Shown here piece after piece: positions 1 through 6,199 of a stretch of DNA of 6,241 nt (its first letter is position 1; each line of letters begins with the position of its first letter). A program made the position numbers and the translations under genes. This stretch comes from Firmicutes bacterium CAG:822 (GTDB lineage: Bacteria > Bacillota_I > Bacilli_A > RF39 > UBA660), in NCBI GenBank assembly GCA_000432855.1, contig HF990855.1, positions 1-6,241 on the forward strand. The letters are read 5' to 3'. The notes under the pieces were generated by a model. The model did no database searches and was not told the origin of the DNA. It was given only the letters and a program-made list of their open reading frames with translations.

Positions 1-2
1 CG

Positions 3-44
3 TGAGGTAAGCTAATGTCAAAATTTATTTTGGCATTTTGTTCT
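3..44. repeat. Left copy of a perfect 42-bp terminal inverted repeat
   Basis: These 42 bases are the exact reverse complement of 6200-6241, compared base by base with no mismatch. The match stops at 45 versus 6199. Positions 14-37 form a near-palindromic core: 11-base arms with one non-matching pair around a 2-base centre. That pair is C/A in the outward-reading strand and a G-T wobble in the other. The copy overlaps the last six codons and the stop of the minus-strand helix-turn-helix gene, so part of it is coding. Read outward from the window, both copies have the same sequence. Whether it is a recombination site, a dispersed repeat or an assembly boundary is not decidable here. Confidence 0.9.
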
Positions 45-477
45 CCTCAGATTTACCCATTAAATAATCTAAAGATACATTAAATTCTTTTGCAATTAAA
101 TAAAGTTTAGAAAAAGGAATTAATATTTTTCCTGTTTCATATCTACACCAGTTCATTTGACCAAAACCTAATTTATTTCCAATTTCAGCTTGTGATAAAT
201 GATTTTCTTTACGTAACCTTTTTAGTCTAATAAACATCTCTTCACAATTAAATTTTTTTGAAAAAGTACCATGCTCATTAGAAAGACCAGTTAAATAATC
301 AATAGAGCAATTGTAAAACTTAGACAGTTTATCAATCATCTCGATAGGCATCTCATACATACCACTTTCCCAGTGAGGATAAGTATTAATATTTACTTTT
401 AACATAGTCGCTATTTCCTTTTGTTTCAAATCATTATCAACTCTTAAATCATGTACTCTTTTAAAAAATATTGCCAT
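25..477 (-). CDS. Small tandem-domain helix-turn-helix (XRE / Cro-CI type) DNA-binding protein
   Basis: This 150-residue protein consists of two Cro/CI-type helix-turn-helix domains joined by a short linker. Domain 1 spans about residues 6-66 and domain 2 about 83-143. They align without gaps at an offset of 77 residues: the helix-2 starts K18-Q19 and S95-Q96, the W36-E37 and Y113-E114 pairs, and the closing D60-Y61-L62-x-G and D137-Y138-L139-x-G signatures all correspond. There is no separate oligomerisation, protease or metal-binding domain, so the protein could bind a two-half-site operator as a monomer. That is inferred from the duplication. ATG at 477 is preceded by GAGGTGG at a 6-nt spacing, which supports the start. 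It lies downstream of rpsD but beyond a terminator, so it probably has its own promoter. Likely a cytoplasmic transcription regulator; its target is unknown and autoregulation is possible. Its 3' end runs into the terminal repeat. Confidence 0.85.
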   Translation of the reverse strand: MAIFFKRVHDLRVDNDLKQKEIATMLKVNINTYPHWESGMYEMPIEMIDKLSKFYNCSIDYLTGLSNEHGTFSKKFNCEEMFIRLKRLRKENHLSQAEIGNKLGFGQMNWCRYETGKILIPFSKLYLIAKEFNVSLDYLMGKSEENKMPK

Positions 478-483
478 TTGTTA

Positions 484-503
484 CCACCTCGTACTCATTG
501 TAC
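484..503 (-). promoter_or_regulatory. Possible operator / promoter end of the helix-turn-helix gene
   Basis: Two GTAC words (491-494 and 500-503) lie 5 nt apart immediately upstream of the GAGGTGG ribosome binding site (484-490). On the minus strand a TACAAT -10-like hexamer (497-502) overlaps them. The corresponding -35 position (520-525) reads TGAAGA, only a weak match, and the start point implied would give a very short leader. The arrangement suits autoregulation by the downstream two-domain repressor, but this is a weak inference from a short symmetric motif. Confidence 0.25.
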
Positions 504-560
504 AAAGGTTTTTAGGCGCTCTTCATAAATTGTCGCTTAGCGTTTGAAAATATAGAATAT

Positions 561-585
561 AAAAAAAAGAGAACTATATGTTCCC
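561..585 (-). terminator. Rho-independent terminator of rpsD
   Basis: On the minus strand, directly after the rpsD stop codon, GGGAAC pairs with GTTCTC (six pairs including one G-U) around a 5-nt ATATA loop, and is followed immediately by eight T residues. This is a textbook intrinsic terminator. It should separate rpsD transcription from the downstream helix-turn-helix gene, with possible partial read-through. Confidence 0.9.
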
Positions 586-1191
586 TTAATTTCTGTTGTA
601 ATATTCGATAATTAATGCTTCATCAATATCAGCATTTAATTCGCTACGTTCTGGCATTCTAACATAAGTAGCTTCCATTTTCTTATCATCGTAAGAAATG
701 TATTCAACTCTGTTATGTAATGCTTCTAAAGAAGATTTAACAATAGCCATTTCTTTATCATTTTCCATTAAACTAATAACATCACCAGGTTTAACTTGAT
801 AAGAAGGGATATCAACTCTTTTACCATTAACAGTAACATGTCCGTGGTTTACTAGTTGTCTAGCTCCTTTTCTAGTAGTAGCAAATCCAATTCTGTATAC
901 TAAGTTATCTAAACGACTTTCTAATAATTTAAGTAAGTTTTCACCGTTGACACCTTTCATTTTAACTGCTTTTTCGAAAGTTTTTTCCATTTGTTTCTCA
1001 CTTAAACCATACATGAATTTAACCTTTTGCTTTTCTTGTAATTGAACACCATAGTTAGATAATTTCTTTCTGCGGTCTTGTCCGTGCTCACCAGGAGCAT
1101 AAGGCTTCTTAGCTAATTCTTTTCCGTTTTCTAAAATAGAAAAGCCAAAACGTCTAGATTTTTTGTAAGTTGGACCAAGATATCTTGCCAT
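586..1191 (-). CDS. rpsD: 30S ribosomal protein S4
   Basis: This 201-residue protein is ribosomal protein S4, a primary 16S rRNA-binding protein that nucleates assembly of the small subunit body and helps control decoding accuracy. The N-terminus (MARYLGPTYKKSRRFG) and the YAPGEHGQ segment near residues 31-38 are typical. The S4 RNA-binding domain covers about residues 91-154, including ESRLDNLVYR and the ARQLVNHGHVTVNG core, and the C-terminus MPERSELNADIDEALIIEYY is a family signature. It contains no cysteine, so it is the zinc-less form common in Bacilli. The ATG at 1191 is chosen because AAGGAGG lies 7 nt upstream and the protein begins with the conserved MARY. An in-frame ATG at 1236 would place that ribosome binding site inside the coding region and has none of its own. 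The gene is monocistronic, bounded by its own promoter, leader and terminator. Confidence 0.98.
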   Translation of the reverse strand: MARYLGPTYKKSRRFGFSILENGKELAKKPYAPGEHGQDRRKKLSNYGVQLQEKQKVKFMYGLSEKQMEKTFEKAVKMKGVNGENLLKLLESRLDNLVYRIGFATTRKGARQLVNHGHVTVNGKRVDIPSYQVKPGDVISLMENDKEMAIVKSSLEALHNRVEYISYDDKKMEATYVRMPERSELNADIDEALIIEYYNRN

Positions 1192-1343
1192 TTCATTTCC
1201 TCCTTCCACTTTAGCGCGAAAGGTTATTTTGCGCATATTATAGGGTGGAGTATATCAATACTTGTTTTAGCAGCTTAAACAAGTAACCCCTGTAGGGAAT
1301 ATCCACATTATAACATCCAAAATAACGCTGCTTTAACACGCTG
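1192..1343 (-). promoter_or_regulatory. Structured 5' leader of rpsD, candidate S4 autoregulatory leader
   Basis: The predicted transcript start near 1343 leaves about 150 nt before the rpsD start. On the minus strand this leader can form an 8-bp hairpin (arms 1277-1284 and 1260-1267, ACTTGTTT with AAACAAGT, 9-nt loop). A small CCCT/GGGG hairpin (1287-1297) lies next to it, and both are enclosed by a 5-bp GTGGA/TCCAC helix (1302-1306 with 1245-1249). A further GCGC/GCGC pairing (1231-1234 with 1214-1217) sits just before the AAGGAGG site (1199-1205). In Bacilli and Clostridia, S4 is known to repress its own translation by binding a structured rpsD leader. The length and fold here suit that, but I cannot confirm a match to a known S4-leader family by eye. 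Confidence 0.5.
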
Positions 1344-1349
1344 TCATTA

Positions 1350-1378
1350 ATTATATATGCAATTAACCTTAAAGTCAA
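1350..1378 (-). promoter_or_regulatory. rpsD promoter (sigma-A / sigma-70 type)
   Basis: On the minus strand TTGACT (1373-1378) and a perfect TATAAT (1350-1355) are separated by exactly 17 bases, giving 11 of 12 consensus positions. The predicted start of transcription is near 1343. A strong constitutive promoter is what a ribosomal protein gene needs. Confidence 0.88.
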
Positions 1379-1544
1379 GACTTTTGCTTTTAAAATAAGG
1401 CTAAAAACACCATAAATATTAAAAAAGTATAAATACCTTAAAAATTATATCACACAAAAAATAATAATTTGTGAAAAAAAGTTAATATTAAATAAGAAAG
1501 TTGATTTGTATGTTAATTTGTGTAAACAAACAACTTTAAATATA
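1379..1544. other. AT-rich intergenic stretch between divergent rpsD and arc transcription units
   Basis: The gene-free gap runs from 1192 to 1603. Its left part is the rpsD leader and promoter, and its right end is the arcA promoter. The part in between is extremely A/T-rich with homopolymeric A runs, and I see no gene, RNA or terminator in it. It does carry inverted pairs of TTTGTG/CACAAA words. One is CACAAA at 1453-1458 with TTTGTG at 1468-1473. The other is the compact palindrome TTTGTGTAAACAAA at 1517-1530. These lie roughly 50 to 130 bases upstream of the predicted arcA start point, a position suitable for activator binding. Function is inferred only. Confidence 0.4.
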
Positions 1545-1545
1545 T

Positions 1546-1582
1546 TTGGCACAAACTAAAATCACAAAATATGTTATCATGA
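1546..1582 (+). promoter_or_regulatory. Probable arcA promoter
   Basis: TTGGCA (1546-1551) is followed 18 bases later by TATGTT (1570-1575), a good -35 and a moderate -10. The start point would be near 1582, leaving a leader of about 22 nt that contains the ribosome binding site AGGGAGGG (1590-1597). A GATAAT at 1581-1586 looks like a -10 but would put the start point inside the ribosome binding site. The imperfect -10 and 18-bp spacing suggest a promoter that benefits from an activator, as arc operons usually do. Confidence 0.5.
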
Positions 1583-1585
1583 TAA
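1574..1585. promoter_or_regulatory. 12-bp perfect palindrome at the arcA transcription start, candidate operator
   Basis: TTATCATGATAA is its own reverse complement. The symmetry extends to 18 bp (1571-1588) with one mismatched pair. It overlaps the end of the predicted -10 and the start point of the arc operon, a typical place for repressor binding. No cognate regulator can be named from the sequence. Confidence 0.35.
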
Positions 1586-1603
1586 TATAAGGGAGGGAAT
1601 AAA

Positions 1604-2845
1604 ATGAGTGCGATTGATGTAACTAGTGAAATCAAGCCACTAAAAGAAGTATTGCTACATAGACCTGGAAATGAATTGTTAAATTTAACTCCAGACACCT
1701 TAGAAAGATTGTTATTTGATGATATTCCTTATTTGGAAGTTGCTCAAAAAGAACATGATGAATTTGCTCAAAGATTAAGAGAAAATGGGGTGACTGTTTA
1801 CTACCTTGAAAATTTAATGACTGAGGTTTTAGACCAAAGGCCAGATGTCAAAGAAAAATTTATTAAACAGTTTATTACCGAAGCTGGGGTTGATACTCCA
1901 AAATACAAAAACTTAGTTTTAGAATATTTAAACAGCATCCAAGACAATAAAGAACTAGTTTTAAAAACAATGGAAGGTATTAGAATCAGTGAACTTGACT
2001 ATGAAAAAAGAAGATTGGATAAATCTTTAGTTGACTTAGTCAGTGAAGACTCTGCTTTTATCACTGATCCAATGCCAAACTTATATTTTACAAGAGATAA
2101 CTTTGCCAGTATAGGTAGTGGCATAAGTTTAAACAAAATGTATTCTGTTACGAGAAATAGAGAAACTATTTATGCTGAATATATATTTAATTACCATCCA
2201 AAATTTGCTGAAAAAGTATATAAATACTATGACCGGTATGAGGATTGCCATATTGAAGGTGGTGACATTTTAAATTTAAATGAACATGTTTTAGCCGTTG
2301 GTATCTCCCAAAGAACTGAAGCTGGAGCTATTGATAGATTGGCTAAAAATATTTTCAAAAATAAAGAAAGTCAAATAAATACTATTTTAGCTTTCAATAT
2401 TCCAAACAGTCGTGCTTTTATGCATTTAGATACTGTATTTACACAAGTTGATTATGACAAATTTACCTATCATCCAGGAATTATGGATACCTTAAAAGTC
2501 TATGAGATAACTGAAGGTGATGACCCAAATAGCGATGAAGATTTAAACGTCAAAGAAATGTCAGGTAGCTTAGAAGAAATCTTAGAAAAATATTTAGGTC
2601 GTGATATCACTTTAATACCGTGTGCTGGTGGTGATAAAATTGCTTCAGCTAGAGAACAGTGGAACGACGGAAGTAACACCTTAGCCATTGCTCCTGGTGT
2701 TGTAGTCGTTTATAACCGAAATACCGAAACCAACAAAGTTTTAAGAGAATACGGTTTAAAAGTTATCGAAATAAGTAGTGCTGAACTTTCAAGAGGCCGT
2801 GGTGGCCCAAGATGTATGAGTATGCCATTAGTTAGAGAAAAATAA
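1604..2845 (+). CDS. arcA: Arginine deiminase
   Basis: Arginine deiminase hydrolyses L-arginine to L-citrulline and ammonia, the first step of the arginine deiminase pathway in the cytoplasm. The 413-residue length is normal. The guanidino-group-modifying fold is recognisable from the substrate and catalytic motifs: FTRD with D165 (162-165), HIEGGD with E218 (216-221), MHLD with H274 and D276 (273-276), and the C-terminal RGRGGPRC motif whose C404 is the nucleophile that forms the covalent amidino intermediate. All key residues are present, so the enzyme should be active. ATG at 1604 follows GGGAGGG by 6 nt. It is the first gene of a four-gene plus-strand operon and is followed after 14 nt by arcB. 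Ammonia release can also serve in acid protection. Confidence 0.97.
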   Translation: MSAIDVTSEIKPLKEVLLHRPGNELLNLTPDTLERLLFDDIPYLEVAQKEHDEFAQRLRENGVTVYYLENLMTEVLDQRPDVKEKFIKQFITEAGVDTPKYKNLVLEYLNSIQDNKELVLKTMEGIRISELDYEKRRLDKSLVDLVSEDSAFITDPMPNLYFTRDNFASIGSGISLNKMYSVTRNRETIYAEYIFNYHPKFAEKVYKYYDRYEDCHIEGGDILNLNEHVLAVGISQRTEAGAIDRLAKNIFKNKESQINTILAFNIPNSRAFMHLDTVFTQVDYDKFTYHPGIMDTLKVYEITEGDDPNSDEDLNVKEMSGSLEEILEKYLGRDITLIPCAGGDKIASAREQWNDGSNTLAIAPGVVVVYNRNTETNKVLREYGLKVIEISSAELSRGRGGPRCMSMPLVREK

Positions 2846-2859
2846 GAAAGGAACATAAC

Positions 2860-3858
2860 ATGAATTTACAAGGAAGAAATTTTTTAAAACTATTAGATTA
2901 TACAAAAGAAGAAATTAGATATCTACTTGACCTATCTAAAGACTTTAAAGAAAAGAAAAAGAATAATATACCACATCGTTATTTAGATGGAAAAAATATT
3001 GTTTTACTATTTGAAAAAACATCTACGAGAACTAGATGTGCCTTTGAAGTAGCAGGTTATGATTTAGGTATGGGAGTTACTTACCTAGAGCCTGGAAGTT
3101 CTCAGATGGGAAAAAAAGAAAGCATTGAAGATACCGCTAGAGTATTAGGCAGAATGTATGATGGTATCGAATATCGTGGATTTGACCAAGCTATTGTTGA
3201 AACCTTAGGTAAATATGCTGGAGTCCCAGTATGGAATGGCTTAACCAATGAATTTCATCCTACCCAAATGCTAGCAGATTTATTAACAATTGAAGAAAAC
3301 TTTGGACATTTAGAAGGCATCAATTTTGTCTTTATGGGTGATGCAAGAAACAATGTTGGGAACTCTTTAATGGTAGCATCCGCAAAAATGGGTATGAACT
3401 TTACTTGTTGTGCACCTAAAGAATTATGGCCTAATGAAGATTTAATAAACACTTGTCAAGAAATTGCTAAAGAAACTGGTAGTAAATTAACCTTTACCGA
3501 GGACGCCTCTGAAGGTACTAAAAATGTCGACGTTATTTATACTGATGTTTGGGTATCTATGGGAGAGCCAGATGAAGTATGGGCAGAGAGAATAAAATTG
3601 TTAAAACCATATCAAGTAACTAAACAAGTTTTAGAAAATGCAAACCCTAATGCCATTTTCTTACATTGTTTGCCATCTTTCCATGATTTAAAGACTAAAA
3701 TAGGTCAAGATATATATCAAAAATTCGGTTTAACCGAGATGGAAGTGACTAATGAAGTCTTTGAATCTAATCAGTCAAAAGTTTTTGACCAAGCTGAAAA
3801 CCGTATGCATACTATTAAAGCTATTATGTATGCTACAATGAAGGAAAATAATGAGTAA
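2860..3858 (+). CDS. arcB: Ornithine carbamoyltransferase, catabolic
   Basis: In this operon the enzyme phosphorolyses citrulline to ornithine and carbamoyl phosphate, the reverse of arginine biosynthesis. The 332-residue length matches the family. The N-terminal carbamoyl-phosphate domain shows STRTR (55-59) and HPTQ (133-136). The C-terminal ornithine domain shows the FMGDARNNVGNS segment (158-169), the SMG loop (233-235) and HCLP (269-272), which carries the conserved active-site cysteine. ATG at 2860 has AAAGGA 7 nt upstream. The catabolic assignment rests on its position between arcA and arcC, not on a residue that separates the two forms. Its last 8 bases overlap arcC, suggesting translational coupling. 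Confidence 0.96.
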   Translation: MNLQGRNFLKLLDYTKEEIRYLLDLSKDFKEKKKNNIPHRYLDGKNIVLLFEKTSTRTRCAFEVAGYDLGMGVTYLEPGSSQMGKKESIEDTARVLGRMYDGIEYRGFDQAIVETLGKYAGVPVWNGLTNEFHPTQMLADLLTIEENFGHLEGINFVFMGDARNNVGNSLMVASAKMGMNFTCCAPKELWPNEDLINTCQEIAKETGSKLTFTEDASEGTKNVDVIYTDVWVSMGEPDEVWAERIKLLKPYQVTKQVLENANPNAIFLHCLPSFHDLKTKIGQDIYQKFGLTEMEVTNEVFESNQSKVFDQAENRMHTIKAIMYATMKENNE

Positions 3859-4753
3859 AATTGTTGTTGCTTTAGGTGGAAATGCTTTAGGAAACAATGC
3901 CTTAGAGCAACAAACTAAAATTGAATCAATAGCTCCTACCTTAGTTGAATTAATTAAAAATCACAACGTTATTATTACTCACGGTAATGGACCTCAAATA
4001 GGACAAATATTTAATGATATGGAGTCTATGCCATTTCCTGAATGTGGGAGTATGAGTCAAGGATATATTGGTTATCAGCTTCAGCAAACAATTCAAGATG
4101 AATTAAATAAGCAACATGTTTCTAAAACTTGTCTAACTGTTATCACTCAAACATTAGTAGATAAAAATGATAAAGCTTTTTCTAATCCCACAAAACCTAT
4201 TGGCAAATTTTATACTAAAGAAGAAGCATCTCAAATATCAAAAGAAAAAGGTTATCAATTTGTTGAAGACGCTGGAAGAGGTTATCGTCGAGTAGTACCT
4301 TCACCCGCACCCCAAAGAATAATTGAAGAAGAAGTTATCAAAAGATTAAATGATGATGGTTATATCGTCATAGCATTGGGTGGTGGAGGTATCCCCGTTA
4401 TCTACGATGAAGAAAAAGGCCTAGAAGGTATTGACGCTGTAATTGATAAAGATAAATCTGCTTCATTATTAGCTAGAAAAGTTAATGCAGACATTTTATT
4501 AATTTTAACTGCTGTCGATAAAGTTTGTCTAAACTATGGTAAAGAAAACGAAATCACTTTAGATCGAATGACAACTAGTGAAGCTCACAAATATATTGAA
4601 GAAGGGCAATTTGCCCAAGGAAGTATGCTTCCAAAAGTTGAAGCTTGCCTAGATTTTGCCGAAAAGCATCATGGCACAGCTATTATCGCCTCATTAGAAA
4701 ATGCTAATGCTGCTTTAAACGGAAAAGCTGGGACTGTTATTAAGGAGGGATAA
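3851..4753 (+). CDS. arcC: Carbamate kinase
   Basis: Carbamate kinase transfers the phosphate of carbamoyl phosphate to ADP, making ATP; the carbamate breaks down to ammonia and CO2. This is the energy-yielding step of the pathway. The 300 residues are slightly short of the usual 310 or so, but the amino-acid-kinase motifs are all present: ALGGNALG (7-14), THGNGPQIG (43-51), GRGYRRVVPSPAP (142-154), ALGGGGIPV (175-183), DKDKSASLLA (199-208), LTAVDKV (219-225) and GQFAQGSMLPKVEA (252-265). The start codon at 3851 overlaps the arcB stop (ATGAGTAA), with AAGGA 5 nt upstream inside arcB, so translation is probably coupled. The carrier gene begins one base after its stop. Confidence 0.97.
   Translation: MSKIVVALGGNALGNNALEQQTKIESIAPTLVELIKNHNVIITHGNGPQIGQIFNDMESMPFPECGSMSQGYIGYQLQQTIQDELNKQHVSKTCLTVITQTLVDKNDKAFSNPTKPIGKFYTKEEASQISKEKGYQFVEDAGRGYRRVVPSPAPQRIIEEEVIKRLNDDGYIVIALGGGGIPVIYDEEKGLEGIDAVIDKDKSASLLARKVNADILLILTAVDKVCLNYGKENEITLDRMTTSEAHKYIEEGQFAQGSMLPKVEACLDFAEKHHGTAIIASLENANAALNGKAGTVIKEG
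4742..4749 (+). promoter_or_regulatory. Strong ribosome binding site of the carrier gene, inside arcC
   Basis: AAGGAGGG encodes the penultimate residues of carbamate kinase (K-E-G) and lies 5 nt before the ATG at 4755. It fixes the start of the carrier and shows the two genes are translated from one message. Confidence 0.85.
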
Positions 4754-4754
4754 A

Positions 4755-6197
4755 ATGACAGAGACCAAAAAAAAGAATAAAGTAATGTTATCAGCTTTTT
4801 CAATAATTTTAATTTTAATATTTGCTTTAGGAATTCTTTCGTATATTTTACCAGTTGCCGAGTTTAGTGGCGATACTATCGTAAACGGTAGTGGAGTTGT
4901 CAGAGCTAAACTATCAGACATCTTAATGTCACCAATACTAGGTTTTGAAAATGCTATTGATGTATGTATATTTGTTATCATTTTAGGAGGATTTTTAGCC
5001 GTTGTTACTAAAACAGGAGCTTTAGAAACGGGGATTAAGGTTCTAGTTCAAAAATTAAAAGGCCGAGAAACAATTTTAATTCCCATTTTAATGTTTATCT
5101 TCTCATTAGGTGGAACCACTTATGGGATGCTTGAAGAAACGGTAGGGTTCTATGCCTTACTCGCTGCTACTATGGTTGCCGCTCGTATGGACACCTTAGT
5201 AGGGGCTGCTGTAGTTCTATTTGGAGCTGGCTCAGGTGTTTTAGGTTCAACCATCAATCCATTTGCCGTTGGAGCCGCTGTTAGTGCCTTACCAGACGGT
5301 GTAACTGTCAATCAGGGTATTATAATTGGTTTAGGTGCTATTCTTTGGTTAACTACTCTTGGTATTTCAATTTTCTTCGTTATGCGTTATGCCAAAAAAG
5401 TTCAAAAAGATAAAGGTTCGACTTTCTTATCACTTCAAGAACAAAAGGCTATGGAAGAAACATATGGTGAGCAAGATAAAGAAGAAAAAGTTAAATTAAC
5501 TGGAAAACAAAAATTAACTTTAATTATTTTTGCTTTAACTTTTATTGTTATGATTGTTGGATTTATTCCATGGGGTGAATTCGGAATCACTTTCTTCGAT
5601 AGTTTCACTGGATGGTTAACTGGAACTCCACTTGGAAGTTGGTATTTCTATGAAGCTGCTTTATGGTTCTTAATTGCTTCTATAATTATTGCCATTATAA
5701 ATTCATATAAAGAACATGAATTCGTTGAAACTTTTGTGGGTGGTACTAAAGATATGATGAGTGTTGTCCTAGTAATTGCTATTGCTAGAGGTGCTAGTGT
5801 TTTACTTCAAACAACTCACTTAGATAATTATATAATTTATAATGCATCTAACTTTTTAAGGGATGTGCCAGCGGTAATTTTCACACCATTAAATTATCTA
5901 TTACACGTTGTTTTATCAATATTAGTTCCATCAAGTTCAGGGCTAGCCACTTTATCAACTCCAATTATGGGGCCACTTGCTATAAATGTTGGTTACAGTT
6001 TGGAAACAACCATTATGACATTTGTTGCTGCTAATGGACTTGTGAATTTAATTACTCCAACTTGTGGAGCTATAATGGGAGGCTTAGCCCTTGCCAAAGT
6101 TGAATACGGAACTTGGTTTAAATGGGCATTAAAAGTCGTCTTAACAATCGCTATTGTTAATATCTTAATTTTAACTGCTGCTATGATAATTCTATAA
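4755..6197 (+). CDS. YfcC-family membrane carrier, probable arginine/ornithine exchanger
   Basis: This 480-residue integral membrane protein has about 11-12 hydrophobic segments, including approximately 11-33, 68-88, 104-120, 126-143, 147-165, 187-210, 253-273, 299-318, 333-350, 372-392, 418-445 and 456-480. A charged cytoplasmic-looking loop lies near 211-252. Sequence features fit the YfcC / C4-dicarboxylate anaerobic carrier-like family: GGTTYGMLEET (119-129), GSTINPFAVG (164-173), VPSSSGLATLSTP (391-403) and NLITPTCGAIMGG (431-443). The serine- and proline-rich segments in the two halves resemble paired re-entrant hairpins of an inverted-repeat carrier. It is not the APC-type ArcD antiporter. 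Its place as the last gene of an arcABC operon, one base after arcC, strongly suggests it moves arginine in and ornithine out; that substrate is inferred from context. The gene runs to 2 bases before the terminal repeat. Confidence 0.88.
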   Translation: MTETKKKNKVMLSAFSIILILIFALGILSYILPVAEFSGDTIVNGSGVVRAKLSDILMSPILGFENAIDVCIFVIILGGFLAVVTKTGALETGIKVLVQKLKGRETILIPILMFIFSLGGTTYGMLEETVGFYALLAATMVAARMDTLVGAAVVLFGAGSGVLGSTINPFAVGAAVSALPDGVTVNQGIIIGLGAILWLTTLGISIFFVMRYAKKVQKDKGSTFLSLQEQKAMEETYGEQDKEEKVKLTGKQKLTLIIFALTFIVMIVGFIPWGEFGITFFDSFTGWLTGTPLGSWYFYEAALWFLIASIIIAIINSYKEHEFVETFVGGTKDMMSVVLVIAIARGASVLLQTTHLDNYIIYNASNFLRDVPAVIFTPLNYLLHVVLSILVPSSSGLATLSTPIMGPLAINVGYSLETTIMTFVAANGLVNLITPTCGAIMGGLALAKVEYGTWFKWALKVVLTIAIVNILILTAAMIIL

Positions 6198-6199
6198 AT

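Noticed and set aside
534..542. Small palindrome CGCTTAGCG between rpsD and the helix-turn-helix gene
   Set aside because: It is too short, has no T-run, and is not placed as an operator relative to a credible promoter; it can occur by chance.
1192..1236. A longer rpsD reading frame starting at the ATG at 1236 (15 extra codons)
   Set aside because: The extension contains the rpsD ribosome binding site (AAGGAGG, 1199-1205), has none of its own, and adds residues before the conserved MARY start of S4.
1468..1484. A Rex redox-repressor operator starting TTTGTGAAA
   Set aside because: Only one half-site is present; the second half (TTCACAA) is missing at the required spacing. Kept only as part of the repeated-word observation.
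1581..1586. GATAAT as the arcA -10 element
   Set aside because: It would start transcription inside the ribosome binding site, and no suitable -35 lies 16-18 bases upstream.
1513..1698. Minus-strand open frame of 61 codons across the arcA promoter and start
   Set aside because: It overlaps the arcA 5' end and has a low-complexity hydrophobic translation, with no recognisable family or convincing start signal.
2500..2688. Short antisense open frame inside arcA; similar ones at 3255-3452 (arcB), 4715-4981 and 5993-6229 (carrier)
   Set aside because: These are mirror frames of well-supported genes, with no domain, no good ribosome binding site and no independent promoter.
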